The translations under genes and the position numbers were made by a program. From Trifolium pratense (lineage: Eukaryota > Streptophyta > Magnoliopsida > Fabales > Fabaceae): 64,000 bases of DNA. Each line of letters opens with the position of its first letter. Positions within the stretch are counted from its first letter, which is position 1. Under the pieces are notes generated by a model. It searched no databases, was not told the origin of the DNA, and was given only the letters and a program-made list of their open reading frames with translations. The stretch lies in the NCBI RefSeq assembly GCF_020283565.1, contig NC_060060.1:20708001-20772000 (forward strand). Reading direction: 5' to 3'. Positions 34,436 through 45,503 of this stretch are shown here, piece after piece.

Positions 34436-35088
34436 TATTGTTCTGGTGAACACTTAAGGGGGTTTGTATTATTGATTAAATAGAAGTATGATTTACATAT
34501 GTTTGGACCAGGAAAAGTCCATTAGGTTTATACAGAATATGTAATGCTATTTGACTTTGGGATCCTTCTTCTCCAAGCTAAACCGCCTTGTTTCTCGGCC
34601 ACCGCTTCTTCTGCCGTTCCCACGTTGCTGCTAAGGCGGGTACTTTTTCTTCTACCTCAAGCTATGGCCGATCGTGGAGTTGATGGTGGTTTTCTTCCAT
34701 GTGAAGCCACATGGTGAAGAGTCATGGATGTAAAGATATTTTGGCGTGACATCGCCTTTTGGGTTAGTGGCGCACACATAGCATTGTTCCCGCCTGCTTC
34801 TCATTTGAATTTCACGGATTATCATTGACCGGGCTTTATTCTATTGGGCCTTGGCAAAACATTTTGGGTCCTTGTCCAGTCCACAGTCCCCAAGCACGAA
34901 GCTCAGAGAGGTGAAGTGCTTCACGTTCATAATGCTCATTTTGAAAAAGAAATAAACACATGTTTTTGCCGCACGTTTTGAAGGAATAACCGCTCTTAGG
35001 GTTTCCCATTATCCCACTTCCAATCTCCACGATGTGTGCCTCTTCCTGTCAATATTATTTTTTTGGTTGAGTATTAAATCATAAAAAC
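34436..35088. other. Unassigned stretch with a GC-richer patch
   Basis: 34560-34960 is clearly less AT-rich than its surroundings, but no frame above about 64 codons gives a recognisable protein. Could be an old exon cluster or UTR. Nothing firm. Confidence 0.3.
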
Positions 35089-35450
35089 CTTTTTTTCACG
35101 CCCCCTAACTTTTCTTGTGCGCCTCTCAAAATTTTAAAAATATCCAAATTCTACTATAGAAATTCTAAGTTTCTTATAAGTAGCGAGTGCTTTAAGGGGA
35201 TGAAAATCTGGAAAAAAAAATATAGTTAACTACTTAAGTAGTGAACTCACGGGATGCAAAATCAGGTAAAATACAGTTCACTACTTAAGTAGTGTACCTT
35301 ATAAAATCTAATATTTTTGTCCCCCTCGCCCTTCTTTCACCCCTATGAAATTTTTTTATAAGGTTCACTAGTTAAAGTGTAACTTGTGTTTTTCAGATTT
35401 TACACCCTTCAACACTCAACACCTAACCAAAGATGGGGTAAAATTGACAC
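35089..35450. repeat. Foldback repeat with CTACTTAAGTAG palindromes
   Basis: Two perfect 12-bp palindromes CTACTTAAGTAG at 35230-35241 and 35281-35292 lie in the middle of a weakly inverted repeat whose outer parts read CACGCCCCCTAACTTTTC and, inverted, GTGCCCTCTGAGG. Related to the element at 51954-52207. Confidence 0.5.
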
Positions 35451-36689
35451 CTCAGAGGGCACGTAAGAAACAAACTCAAGGTGTGCAGAAAGAAGAACTC
35501 CAAAACATAAAGGTTTAGCTGTTTAGTATAGGTATTAGGTGTAGCGCGTGTCGGTCCTAATAGATAAACATCGGATTTGGATTTACTACTGTGGGGATAT
35601 CCCACAGTTTCACAAAGTTGAAACAATCCTAACCAATCAAACTATCCAATGGTTTCTCTTAATTTAAAAAATTGTTATTTTAATTTTAATTCAAAAATGA
35701 CAGAAAATCCTTCTATTTTCACTCTCCTTCTCTATTGTCATGTCCGTTCATCTTGCCGGAAATTGAAGAAACAAAAAAGAAGAAGATGGGGCTGTAAGTT
35801 TCCAAAGAGAAATACAATGATTTCTTCTAATTTAAAAAATTGTTTATTTTAATTTTACTTTTGTGGGATATCCCACCGTTTCACTCAACATATGCCTATT
35901 TATTGATTGTCAGAGTAAGTTTAAATAAATTTAAAACAAAAATTTAAAAATAGTAAAGGAGAAATTAAATAACAATATTCAAATATTTTTTTAAACCATT
36001 TGAATAAAAAAATTACATAAAATATGTACAAACAAAAAGTCACAAATCTCAACTGACAAAAATACTGAAATTACTAGGTTGGACGACATGACTGAGATTC
36101 AAACCTCAGTATCTCCATTTTAAGTGTGAGTTGTCAATGACTTATCATTTCGCCTACCTACCCAAAAAAAAAAATGCAAAGGCATCAAGAAATCCCATCT
36201 AGGTTGGCAACTTATGAACTGTTTGGATTGAACTGTTTCATCTTATGAACTGTTTTAACTTATGAACTTATCTATTGGGATAAATTTTGTGAGACAGTTT
36301 GAGACAATTTATGAAAACAACTTATGACAACTTTCTTAAGTTTTTTTAACTTATTTTCATAAGTTCTCTAATATAACCTATAAAAATAACTCGTACAATA
36401 TATAAAAACAATTTATTATTTGCTATAAAAATAACCTGCATGATAAAAACTTGTAGTATAAGCTACAAATAAATTGTTTATCCAACCAGACCATTTCCCT
36501 ATGATTTATATATACAACCACTACGGTGATACTGATATACAGAAAAACAGTGTTATGTGAACTATAACAAGCTACCAAAATAAATATTAAAATAAAATAT
36601 ATAACTAGAATTTATAAAGTTAGATATTAAAAAAAAAAAAAGAATCTATAAAGTTAGTGTAGGTTAGCCAAGAGCAGCCTGCATGCAGA
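35451..36689. other. Intergenic, with a TAAGTT-family repeat copy
   Basis: No gene seen. 36200-36490 is a diverged copy of the repeat at 1-545 (AACTTATGAC, CATAAGTTCTCTAATA). The phrase GTGGGATATCCCAC.GTTTCAC occurs in opposite orientations at about 35591-35610 and 35862-35882, a possible inverted-repeat element of about 300 bp. Confidence 0.4.
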
Positions 36690-38085
36690 TCATGACACAT
36701 TCTTCCTTGCAGCACCCACCCCAACCACCACGGCCGCTCCAAGTACAACTGCAATATGATTTGATAATAAAATCATTAAACAAAACCCACAATTATATTT
36801 CTTCTGGCTGACTGTAATATCCAAAATTATAGAAAAGCCCAAACACGGCCAACTCTCTTTCATGCCATTGCAAAAAGATGGTTCCCAAGAAGATCCTATA
36901 TAGTACGTCCTTGGTAACAGCTAATTATTTATTTATTCATTTTCTACATTTTGATTTTGTTGATAATTCACTGGCTAACTATTCTCTAAATTCCAACTCC
37001 AAGAACCATAAATCAAAAGAAAGTGAAACAAAACAACACGGGTGAATAATGAATTCAGATCAAGTCTTCCAACAACAACACTTGAGAAGCAAAACAAGCT
37101 AAATGGAAACATCACCAGAGACCAGTTCAGTTGCATAACACCTCAAGGTTATAAGTAACAAATCATTGGAAAATCAAAATCAGCTATAAAACCAAGAGAC
37201 ATAACACATGAACCACGGCAAATCACATCACCCAAAATTTAAACAGAGTAAAAGGAGCTTAGTAGATTGAACGACTTTAATATACAAAGTCAAAAGGAAC
37301 TTAAACCAACAAGTAAACCTGCAAAATGATATACCTGAAACAAGCATAAGAGATCGATCTATGAGTTTGTGGTACAGCTTGCGGGTTATTCCAGCTTCAA
37401 TTTTTGCAATACTTAAATGAGGGTGCTCAGCAGCAGTTACAATTCGGTGAAATATATTGTGGATATCCCCTAACTTCACACTGATTGACATGGGAGCCTC
37501 TTCTCTCGTGTCCTGACTAACCTACAAAACACATTGGCATGTCAACATTTGATGCAGTAAAGCATTTGCTTGAAAATTTCTCAGCATCATTAAAGAAAAT
37601 ATGCATGTTCTAAGACTCAGCTATACCTAATAATGAAAAAGATAATAGTATGCACTTCACTTTTCTGCCTTTGTTTGCGAGTCAGTAGAAAAGGTTAACA
37701 AGGCGCCGTTTACTTTGGGAAAACATTTTCTATTTGTATTTCCTAAAACTTGTGAACAATTGTCTTGCATTTCCGGAAACAATGAAAAAGACGAGAGAAT
37801 TATTTCCATTATTTTTGGAAATACCTCATTTTATCTTCTTTCCATGACAATAACTCACTGCACGAGTCTCTTATCTTCTTATTAGCAAGTTAAAATGAAC
37901 ACATTCTAGAATATGTATGAGGAAAGAAGAGAAATGAATTGAAATTCTCATTATTGTTACAATTGGAGTAATTACATTCTCTATTTATAGAGGGGAAGAT
38001 ATGTAAACTAAGTGTTAAGCACTAGTATGTAGCTGATTAGTGCCTAATCTAACTAGCAGACTGATTCTGTTTATGTGGACTAGAA

Positions 38086-41004
38086 CTAAGATAGTGACTT
38101 ATCCTTATCTTCTATATTTGAGTGTAATAGTCCCTCACAAGGTGAAGGCTGGTAGATGTCTTGCAGATTCAACTTGGACATAAGAGTGTTGAATGGCTGA
38201 GGTAGAAGGGCTTTAGTGAAGAAGTCAGCAACTTGATTTTGAGAAGTAACAGGGAGCAATTTCATAACACCTGCTTGCAGCTTTTCACGGACAAGGTGGC
38301 AATCGATCTCCAAGTGCTTGGTGCGCTCGTGAAAAACGGGATTGGCTGCTATATGTAAGGCGCTCTGGTTATCGCAGTAGATGACTGGAAGTTTAGAGCA
38401 TTGAATCTGTATGTCCTTAAGCAGATATAATATCCATTGGAGTTCACAAGTTGCAGCAGCGAGGGCTCGATACTCCGCTTCGGATGAGGAACGAGAGACT
38501 GTCAACTGTTTCTTTGTCCTCCAAGATATGAGGGACTTTCCAAGGAAGAAACATTGGCCAGAAATGGACCTCCTTGTGTCAACACAGCCTGCCCAATCAG
38601 CATCTGAGAATCCTAAAATGTGAAGAGAAGAATCTCTTGGAAAAAACAAACCACGACCTGGGCTGTTCTTGAGATATTTTAGGACACGAATTGCTGCATT
38701 GTAATGATTAGTAGTGGGCTTAGAGAGAAACTGACTTAATTGTTGAGTCACATAAGTGATATCAGGTCTGGTTGTGTTGAGATAAATGAGACGGCCAATA
38801 AGTCTTCTATAAGCAGGAATGTCATCATAAGGAGTGCCATTGTCATGATGAAGCTTGATAGATGGTGTAGAAACAGGTTTGGCGCCTAACAAGCCAGTGT
38901 CATTCAACAAATCCAAACAATATTTTCGTTGGCAAAAGGAAATCCCTTGTGTGGAATGTGAAACTTCAAGGCCAAGAAAATATTTCAAGGTGCCTAAATC
39001 CTTGATTTGGAATGAATCATGCAGAACAGATTTGATGTGTTGAAATTCAACTAAGGAAGTTCCAGCCAAAATAACATCATCAACGTATACTAACAGAATA
39101 GTGAAGGAAGCATCGGTTTTCTTAATGAAAACTGAATGATCAAATGATGCTTGATGATATTGATGTTGAAGAAGAGTAGAAGTAAGTTTCTCATACCATT
39201 TCCGGCTGGCTTGCTTAAGACCATAAAGTGATTTGAGTAGCTTACAAACTTGATTTGGCTTGTGAGGTGTGACACCAGGTGGAACAACCATATACACATC
39301 TTCTTGGAGTTCACCATGTAGAAAAGCGTTATTAACATCCAATTGATGTAAAAACCAGTTATGAATAGATGCTAAAGCTACGACAAGTCTCACAGTAGTA
39401 ACTTTAGCAACTGGTGAATATGTTTCGAAGTAATCAAGGCCTTCAATTTGGTTATATCCCTTTGCAACTAACCGGGCCTTGTACCTTTCAACTGTCCCAT
39501 CTGCATGATATTTAATTTTGTAGACCCATCTACAACCAATAGGTTTCACATTTGGTGGAATGTCAACAAGTTTCCAAGTACCAGTCCTTTCAAGAGCAGC
39601 AAGTTCAACTTTCATTGCTTGTCTCCAACATTCATATTTGTTTGCATCAGTAAAGGTTTTGGGTTCATGTTGAGTAGTCAAAGACAAAGAGAAACGACAT
39701 TGAGAGTTAGATAAATTGGAATAAGAAACATACTGAGAGATGGGGTAAAAGGTACCTGATGATTGATTTGGAGAGTCATGAAAGGCAGTACAGATATAAT
39801 CTTGCAGATGCAAGGGGGAGTGTTTGATTCTGGTAGATTTTCTAAGATTGGGAGGGTTGATTTGAGTTGGAGAAGGATTAGCTAAAGAGGCAGTGGGAGT
39901 GGGGATTGTATCATGAGGTAAATTGGTAGAGATATTATCATCAAAATGCAGGGGTAGGAGTGACATGGTCATTGGAGAAGGTATAATTCCAACAGTGTGC
40001 AGGATTTGAAGAATCACCACTGTAGGGAATGATGTGATCATAAAATGTGACATGTCTAGAAACAAATATTTGTTTGGAATGCAGGTCATACAAGACATAA
40101 CCCTTCATGCCTGATGTATAACCTAAGGAAATTGATTTTCTAGCTCGAGGATCCAACTTACTTCTATGACAAGTAAGAGTGGAAGCAAAAAAGACTTTAA
40201 ACAAGTTAATATCGGGAATAGAGTCATAAAGGACCTGATATGGGGATTTATGATTAAGAATGGGTGTGGGGACTCTATTAATGAGAAAAGTAGCATGGAG
40301 TAAAGCATAGGACCAAAATTGTTTGGGTAGTTTGACTGATAGAGTAAGGCTCTACCTACATTTAAGAGGTGTTGGTGTTTCCTCTCAACTCTCCCATTTT
40401 GTTGGGGAGTTTCAACACAAGACCTTTGATGTAAGATACCTTTGGCACTATAAAAATCATTGAGTAAAAATTCAGGACCATTGTCACTTCTAACATATTT
40501 AGGTGTAATGTGAAATTGTGTTTCAATCATGGTGATAAAATTTTTGCCATGTGAAGAGACATCAGACTTAGATTTTAGGAGAATAATCCAAACAAATCTA
40601 CTAAAGTCATCAACAATAGTTAAAAAGTATTTATGGCCATGAATGGAATTAGTGGCTAAAGGCCCCCAAATGTCAAAGTGAAGTAATTCAAATTTTGCAT
40701 TAGCAACAGAAGAACTAATATTAAAAGGCAATTTCTTTTGCTTGGCAAAATGACAAATGTCACAAGTATCTTTATTATGATTAATGGATAAACTGGGATA
40801 CAATTGAGTAAGCCTAGACAATCTAGAATTTGACAAGTGACCAAATCGAAAATGCCACAAAGCTGGCATGGGAATTACAGAAGGAACTGAATTACAATCA
40901 ATGGAAAAACTAGTAAATGTATGGACTTGAGATGGAGTAGCAGAGATGGAATCTGGCAACACTAATCTGTAGAGGCCATTGACAAGCTCACCCAAACCAA
41001 TCAT
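38086..41004 (-). pseudogene. copia pol, at least two frame breaks
   Basis: Segment 41004-40123 has pre-integrase LWHFRFGHLSNSRLSRL and integrase HFDIWGPL, VDDFSRFVWI, and ETPQQNGRVERKHQ. The frame is lost near 40330. 40204-40098 bridges in another frame (a core C-terminal part of integrase). Segment 40098-38086 is fully open with RT (QLDVNNAFLHGEL, LLVYVDDVILAG) and RNase H (FSDADWAGC, SRSSSEAEYRALA) and ends near FFTKALLPQP. All domains are present, but this copy needs frame changes to give a polyprotein. Confidence 0.85.
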
Positions 41005-42452
41005 CTTTTGGGAGACATTGTCCTGAAGTACACATTATCATGCAAAAAATGAACATCACATTTTTGAGATTGACATAATTTGGAGATAGAGATAAGATTC
41101 AGTGCAAATTCATGAGAATATAGAACATTGGCTAAAATCATGTGGGGTGAAAATTCAATAGTACCAGCAAATTTAACCAAAATAGATGAACCATTAGGTA
41201 AAGAAACATGTATGGGATTAATTTGGTGTAAAGACTTGAACCAATGTGTTGATGAACAGATATGTTCATTAGCACCTGAGTCCAAAATCCAAAAAGTAGG
41301 CTTAGAAAGTAAATTGCAAACAAAAGGATTACCTGCAGAAGAAGCATCATGTGGTGAATGACCATCATGAACAACACTAGAAGCACTCACAGAATTGGAT
41401 GTGGAGGCAGGATTGGATGATGGTGCTGATGGAACTAAATTTGCTTGTTGAAGCAAAGAAATCAGTTGATCATACTTTTCCTGAGACAGACCAGTACTGG
41501 AGCTTGAGTTTCTCACCTCAGTGACACTATTAGCAAAGCGAGGCGCAGTAGCATTATCATTGTAAGCCTTGGTTGAAGCATTCCCCTTATTCACATTGGG
41601 ATGACCATGCTTAGCATAACAAAACTCAACTGTGTGACCATTTCTACCACAATAGGTGCAAACACGGTTAGAATTCTTGCCATTGGCACTACCTTTACCG
41701 CGATATTGAGGCTTGCGTACATCAGAAGCATTGACAAGCACATTTGAGTCATCATCAACAGAAATCAAAGACTGATTATTACTATCTTCTTGAACAATTA
41801 AGGAATACACTTTGTTAATAGAAGGAAGAGGATCCATTAGTAAGATCTGAGTTTTAGCTACTGCAAATTCATTATTCAAACCAGTAAGGAATTGAATCAC
41901 CTGATCTTCAAGGCGAAAATTCCTTGCATCACGCATAGCTGCACAACGACACTGGTGCGCACAAGTGCAAGAAGGAACCGGACGGTGCGAATTGAGCTCT
42001 TCCCAAAGCATCTTCATCTCAATGAAGTAATCAAGGACAGACTTAGAACCTTGCTTCAAATTGTTGATGGAAGTGCGAAGATTAGCGATACGAATACGAT
42101 CGACTTTGGGAAAACGCTCTTGAAGATCAAGCCAAACATCGATGCAATTCTCATGAAAAACCAAAGTCTGAGCGATTGGATCTGAAACCGAATTGATAAT
42201 CCAAGAGTGGATAAGGTGATTGCAGCGTTCCCAAGCCTGACGATTGAGATCGTCAAAATCAGGAATTGGCATCGATCCATCAACGAAAGCAAGCTTATTC
42301 TTAGCGCCTAAAGCACGACACATAGATCTATTCCATGCGAGATAATTCGAACCGTTCAAGCTAGGCGTAACCGTCACAGAGTTAGGACCATCGCTAGGAT
42401 GAACGAAGAAAACTGAATCAGTGTTTTCTGGAGGAGCGACGCGAGGAGGCAT
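41001..42452 (-). pseudogene. copia gag and protease part
   Basis: Open from an ATG at 42452 (an in-frame extension to 42614 is hydrophobic and probably leader). It has LNGSNYLAWNRSMCRALGAK and YFIEMKMLWEELNS, typical of the Gag of this copia group, one knuckle (CTYCGRNGHTVEFC), then protease ILDSGANEHICSS and LISISKLCQ. The frame stops at 41001 and pol continues in another frame, overlapping by 4 nt. Confidence 0.8.
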
Positions 42453-44642
42453 AGTTGCAGATGCAGAAAAACAAGAGAAAAGATGAAGAATGAGCAAAAA
42501 AAAGTGATGGAAATCACAAGAAAATGGTGGAAAAAGTGAAAGAATCACAAGAAGATGATGGAAAATGAGAGAAAATGTGCAACGGAATCGTAACAAACTC
42601 AAGGATCGTAACAAACTCCATGGAGTGTAACTAACTCCATGAGAGAAATCACTGATACCATATGAGGAAAGAAGAGAAATGAATTGAAATTGTTACAATT
42701 GGAGTAATTACATTCTCTATTTATAGAGGGGAAGATATGTAAACTAAGTGTTAAGCACTAGTATGTAGCTGATTAGTGCCTAATCTAACTAGCAGACTGA
42801 TTCTGTTTATGTGGACAAGAACTAAGATAGTGACTTATCCTTATCTTCTATATTTGAGTGTAATAATATGAAAACACAATTTTTTTTCTCACTAAGTAAA
42901 CAAAACTTCCAAATATAATCAGATCAAATGCAAACGGAGTCATAAAATGAACTCCAACAATATCAAGTTTCTAGCCACAATCTGCAACTAACGAATTAAT
43001 TGAACATAGATCAGACATAACACAAACCTATATTAAAATACACATGAAAGTGAAGGTGTTGTAATAAGAGTGAAAGTTGTCTAATTAATAAAGCTTATTA
43101 AAGCAGCCACGGTTAACAAATAAAAGATAATTGAATGCCAAAAAAAAAAAAAACAGCAAATTAAAGACAATTGGTATAACCAATTCAAACTTCTGCTTGA
43201 AACAGGTATATCAATATTTATGTAAATGAGGCATGATGCCTTGTTCATTCACACCTTCAGACAAATGTTCTTGCACAACCTTCTTTACATCCATAATTTC
43301 ATGTGGTTGCAAAGGAGCATTGAAACATTTAACCTGTAGATAGTTTAGTTAGATTTTTCAGAAATCTTATACACAATTTAACCTACCATATCATAACCTA
43401 GCATAAAATGATGGGAACAAGCTTATATTCAAGCTACAAGGTGTCAAACTATTATACTCGGATTATAAACAAGCCACAATTTTGACATTTAATATGAGAG
43501 TGAAAAATGAAAACCTGAAAATCATTCAGTTCAGCATCGCTAAGGGCACCGTCTCTGTCATGGTCACAAAGGATAAAAATCCGCTTCAAAGCCCGCCTAC
43601 ATCGAGGCGTTAGAGTGTGTGACTCCCGATCAAATAAAGGAGACATGGGATAGAGAGCAGCCTTTTGTGCAAAGAAGAAAACTTCAACTACCTTGAACAA
43701 GGAAACTTAATTACAATTGTATGAAACAGAATCCAGATATAAAGAAAGAATTTGATTGAAATAGTATGAATAAAAGATACCTCGTTACGCCTAAATGCTG
43801 AACATTCCAAGCATGCTTCAATCTGGCGGAACTGTTGCATTAGTGGTGATACCACCCGTTCTAGGCTGAGCTGCTGACTTTTATCTCGCAGATCAAGCTT
43901 ACAACCAACCACTATAACTGGAACTTTGACCTGTTCATAGTATTTATTTATCAATGTCACACATAAGGACATTCGATGCAGAAACAAGAAAAGGAAAAGA
44001 TTCAAACATGTAATCGGCGAAGACGAGGGAGCCAGAAAGTGGTTAGATTTTGAAGTGTTTGAGGTCGATCACATGCATAAGTGAGGATAACTGAGTCAGC
44101 CAGCTTTAGTTGTTTATCAACTCTATCACTGTCCTCAATACTGCAACAACACACAAGTACAGTTAGGAAAATAAAATACAAATCAGCACTGAAATCAGTC
44201 AGGTACAGGATAGTGTAAAATTAAACTCTGGTGGTGCTGAATTTCAAATTGTAAAGCATGTGAAAAAGTGGTTGGAATGGAATGAATGAATGAATGAATG
44301 AGGATAAGAAAGAAGGAATTTGTTACCGGGAAGTGTCGATGAGTCTGACCCACAGACCATCACAATGGGGAAATGTAGGCGCCCTAAAAAAGAGGCAGCT
44401 TTTACCGGTTTGACTGTCTCCGGCGATCACAACGCGAATCTCGGCACCATTACGTCGGTTGACGTGCTGAGATGAAAATGAAAGTCTCACTCCCGGAGGC
44501 ATCGTGAGTGGTGAAATTGCGTCAAAATGTCACTGTATCTGTGGCCGCAAAGCCAAGGAATTAGGAGAAACCCGGTTACGCTACGGTGTGCCACGGCCAA
44601 GTACCAACACAATTCGCCCCTTCTTTTTATTTTGTCATATAT

Positions 44643-44900
44643 GCAAACCAATCCAAATAAAAATAAAAAACCGATTAAAAAAAATTGAAAACTGCAAAAA
44701 ACAAAATATTTTTTAATGTGTTTGGATTTCTTTAGTGAAAATTGTTGGATCAAATCGAATTTCGAGTTACTTTTTTAAAACCGATATAAATCGAACTAAA
44801 CTGTGGATACATATGTTTTAATACTTATTTATCTTTTTAATAGTATCAACATATTTTATTTTTGTTCATTTTAAATTTTGTTAACACTTACTAATTTAAG
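44643..44900. repeat. Truncated copy of the AACCGA MITE
   Basis: CAAACCAATCCAAATAAAAA, GTGTTTGGAT, TTGTTGGATC.AAT and TTATTTATCTTTTT.TAGTAT follow the same order as in the left part of the element at 25897-26625. The (TA)n and the right half are missing. Confidence 0.6.
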
Positions 44901-45178
44901 GATTTAATTTAAATACACAGTCGTCAATCAATACCAACCATGTTTTTCGCCACAACACATCACTCCACTTTCTTGATATGACATGATAAAATGATAGTTG
45001 TTTATTAGACGATCGTGTAAAACTATTTTACATCGGTGCATATCAATTAAACTCCTAATTTAATCTACCGCATAAATTTGGAGGATCTACTTTCTTTCCT
45101 TTGACCCCAAGGGTCGTTATCAGTGAAATAACGGATTGGAGTACTGTATTCTATTCTATTTCTAGAAAAGCATACAGA

Positions 45179-45465
45179 ATGGCCAAGAACGAGATATCTA
45201 GCTTTATCGCTCGCGCCGACGCCGATATATCTCGCGTTATCGTTCATATCGCCGCCGATAGCATCGCACACAGATTCAGATGTAGGATACCCAATGCCGC
45301 CGCCACCGACGCCGATGACGACCCTAACCCCAACCCCGACATATCTTCCTCTATCGTTCCCCCTGTTCCTCTCACCGAAGAAGAAATAGATCGCCTCGCT
45401 GCTCTCGTCCAGCCAATAATTCAGAAAATGGGCATAGTTATAGCCTGTACCTCTCTCTCACTCAC

Positions 45466-45503
<38 letters not shown>

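Larger units (their letters stand above)
37916..42865 (-). mobile_element. Ty1/copia element with TA..TA LTR ends, nested in the Miro locus
   Basis: A 4,950-bp element on the minus strand. LTRs are 42865-42661 (5', 205 bp) and 38129-37916 (3', 214 bp). The TSD is ATATG (37911-37915 and 42866-42870). Read on the minus strand, each LTR starts TATTACACTC and ends TTCCTCATA, so the termini are TA..TA rather than TG..CA. The primer site TGGTATCAGTGATT follows the 5' LTR immediately, and a CCTTGTGAGGGAC purine tract abuts the 3' LTR. The LTRs differ by one base and one 9-bp indel by eye, so the insertion is young. A TATA-like CTATAAATAG occurs in each LTR. Confidence 0.92.
36690..44502 (-). pseudogene. 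Miro (mitochondrial Rho GTPase) gene lacking its middle
   Basis: Exons on the minus strand: 44502-44327, 44140-44008, 43930-43781, 43691-43515, 43333-about 43200, 37521-37335, 36748-36690 (TGA). Exon 1 has the P-loop G-D-S-Q-T-G-K-S (residues 28-35) but is about 20 residues shorter than usual before IDTS. Exons 2-3 give ILTYACDRP, VVGCKLDLRD and ECSA. Exon 4 holds an EF-hand loop, DHDRDGALSDAEL. Exon 5 (VKCFNAPLQPHEIMDVKKVV) runs into a stop at about 43209. The last two exons encode the C-terminal AAEHPHLSIAKIEAG region and a hydrophobic tail anchor (VVLGAAVVVGVGAA). The second EF-hand region and the whole C-terminal GTPase are absent. Intact Miro sits on the outer mitochondrial membrane and controls mitochondrial movement and shape. 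The copia element at 37916-42865 lies in the gap but need not have caused the loss. Confidence 0.8.
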
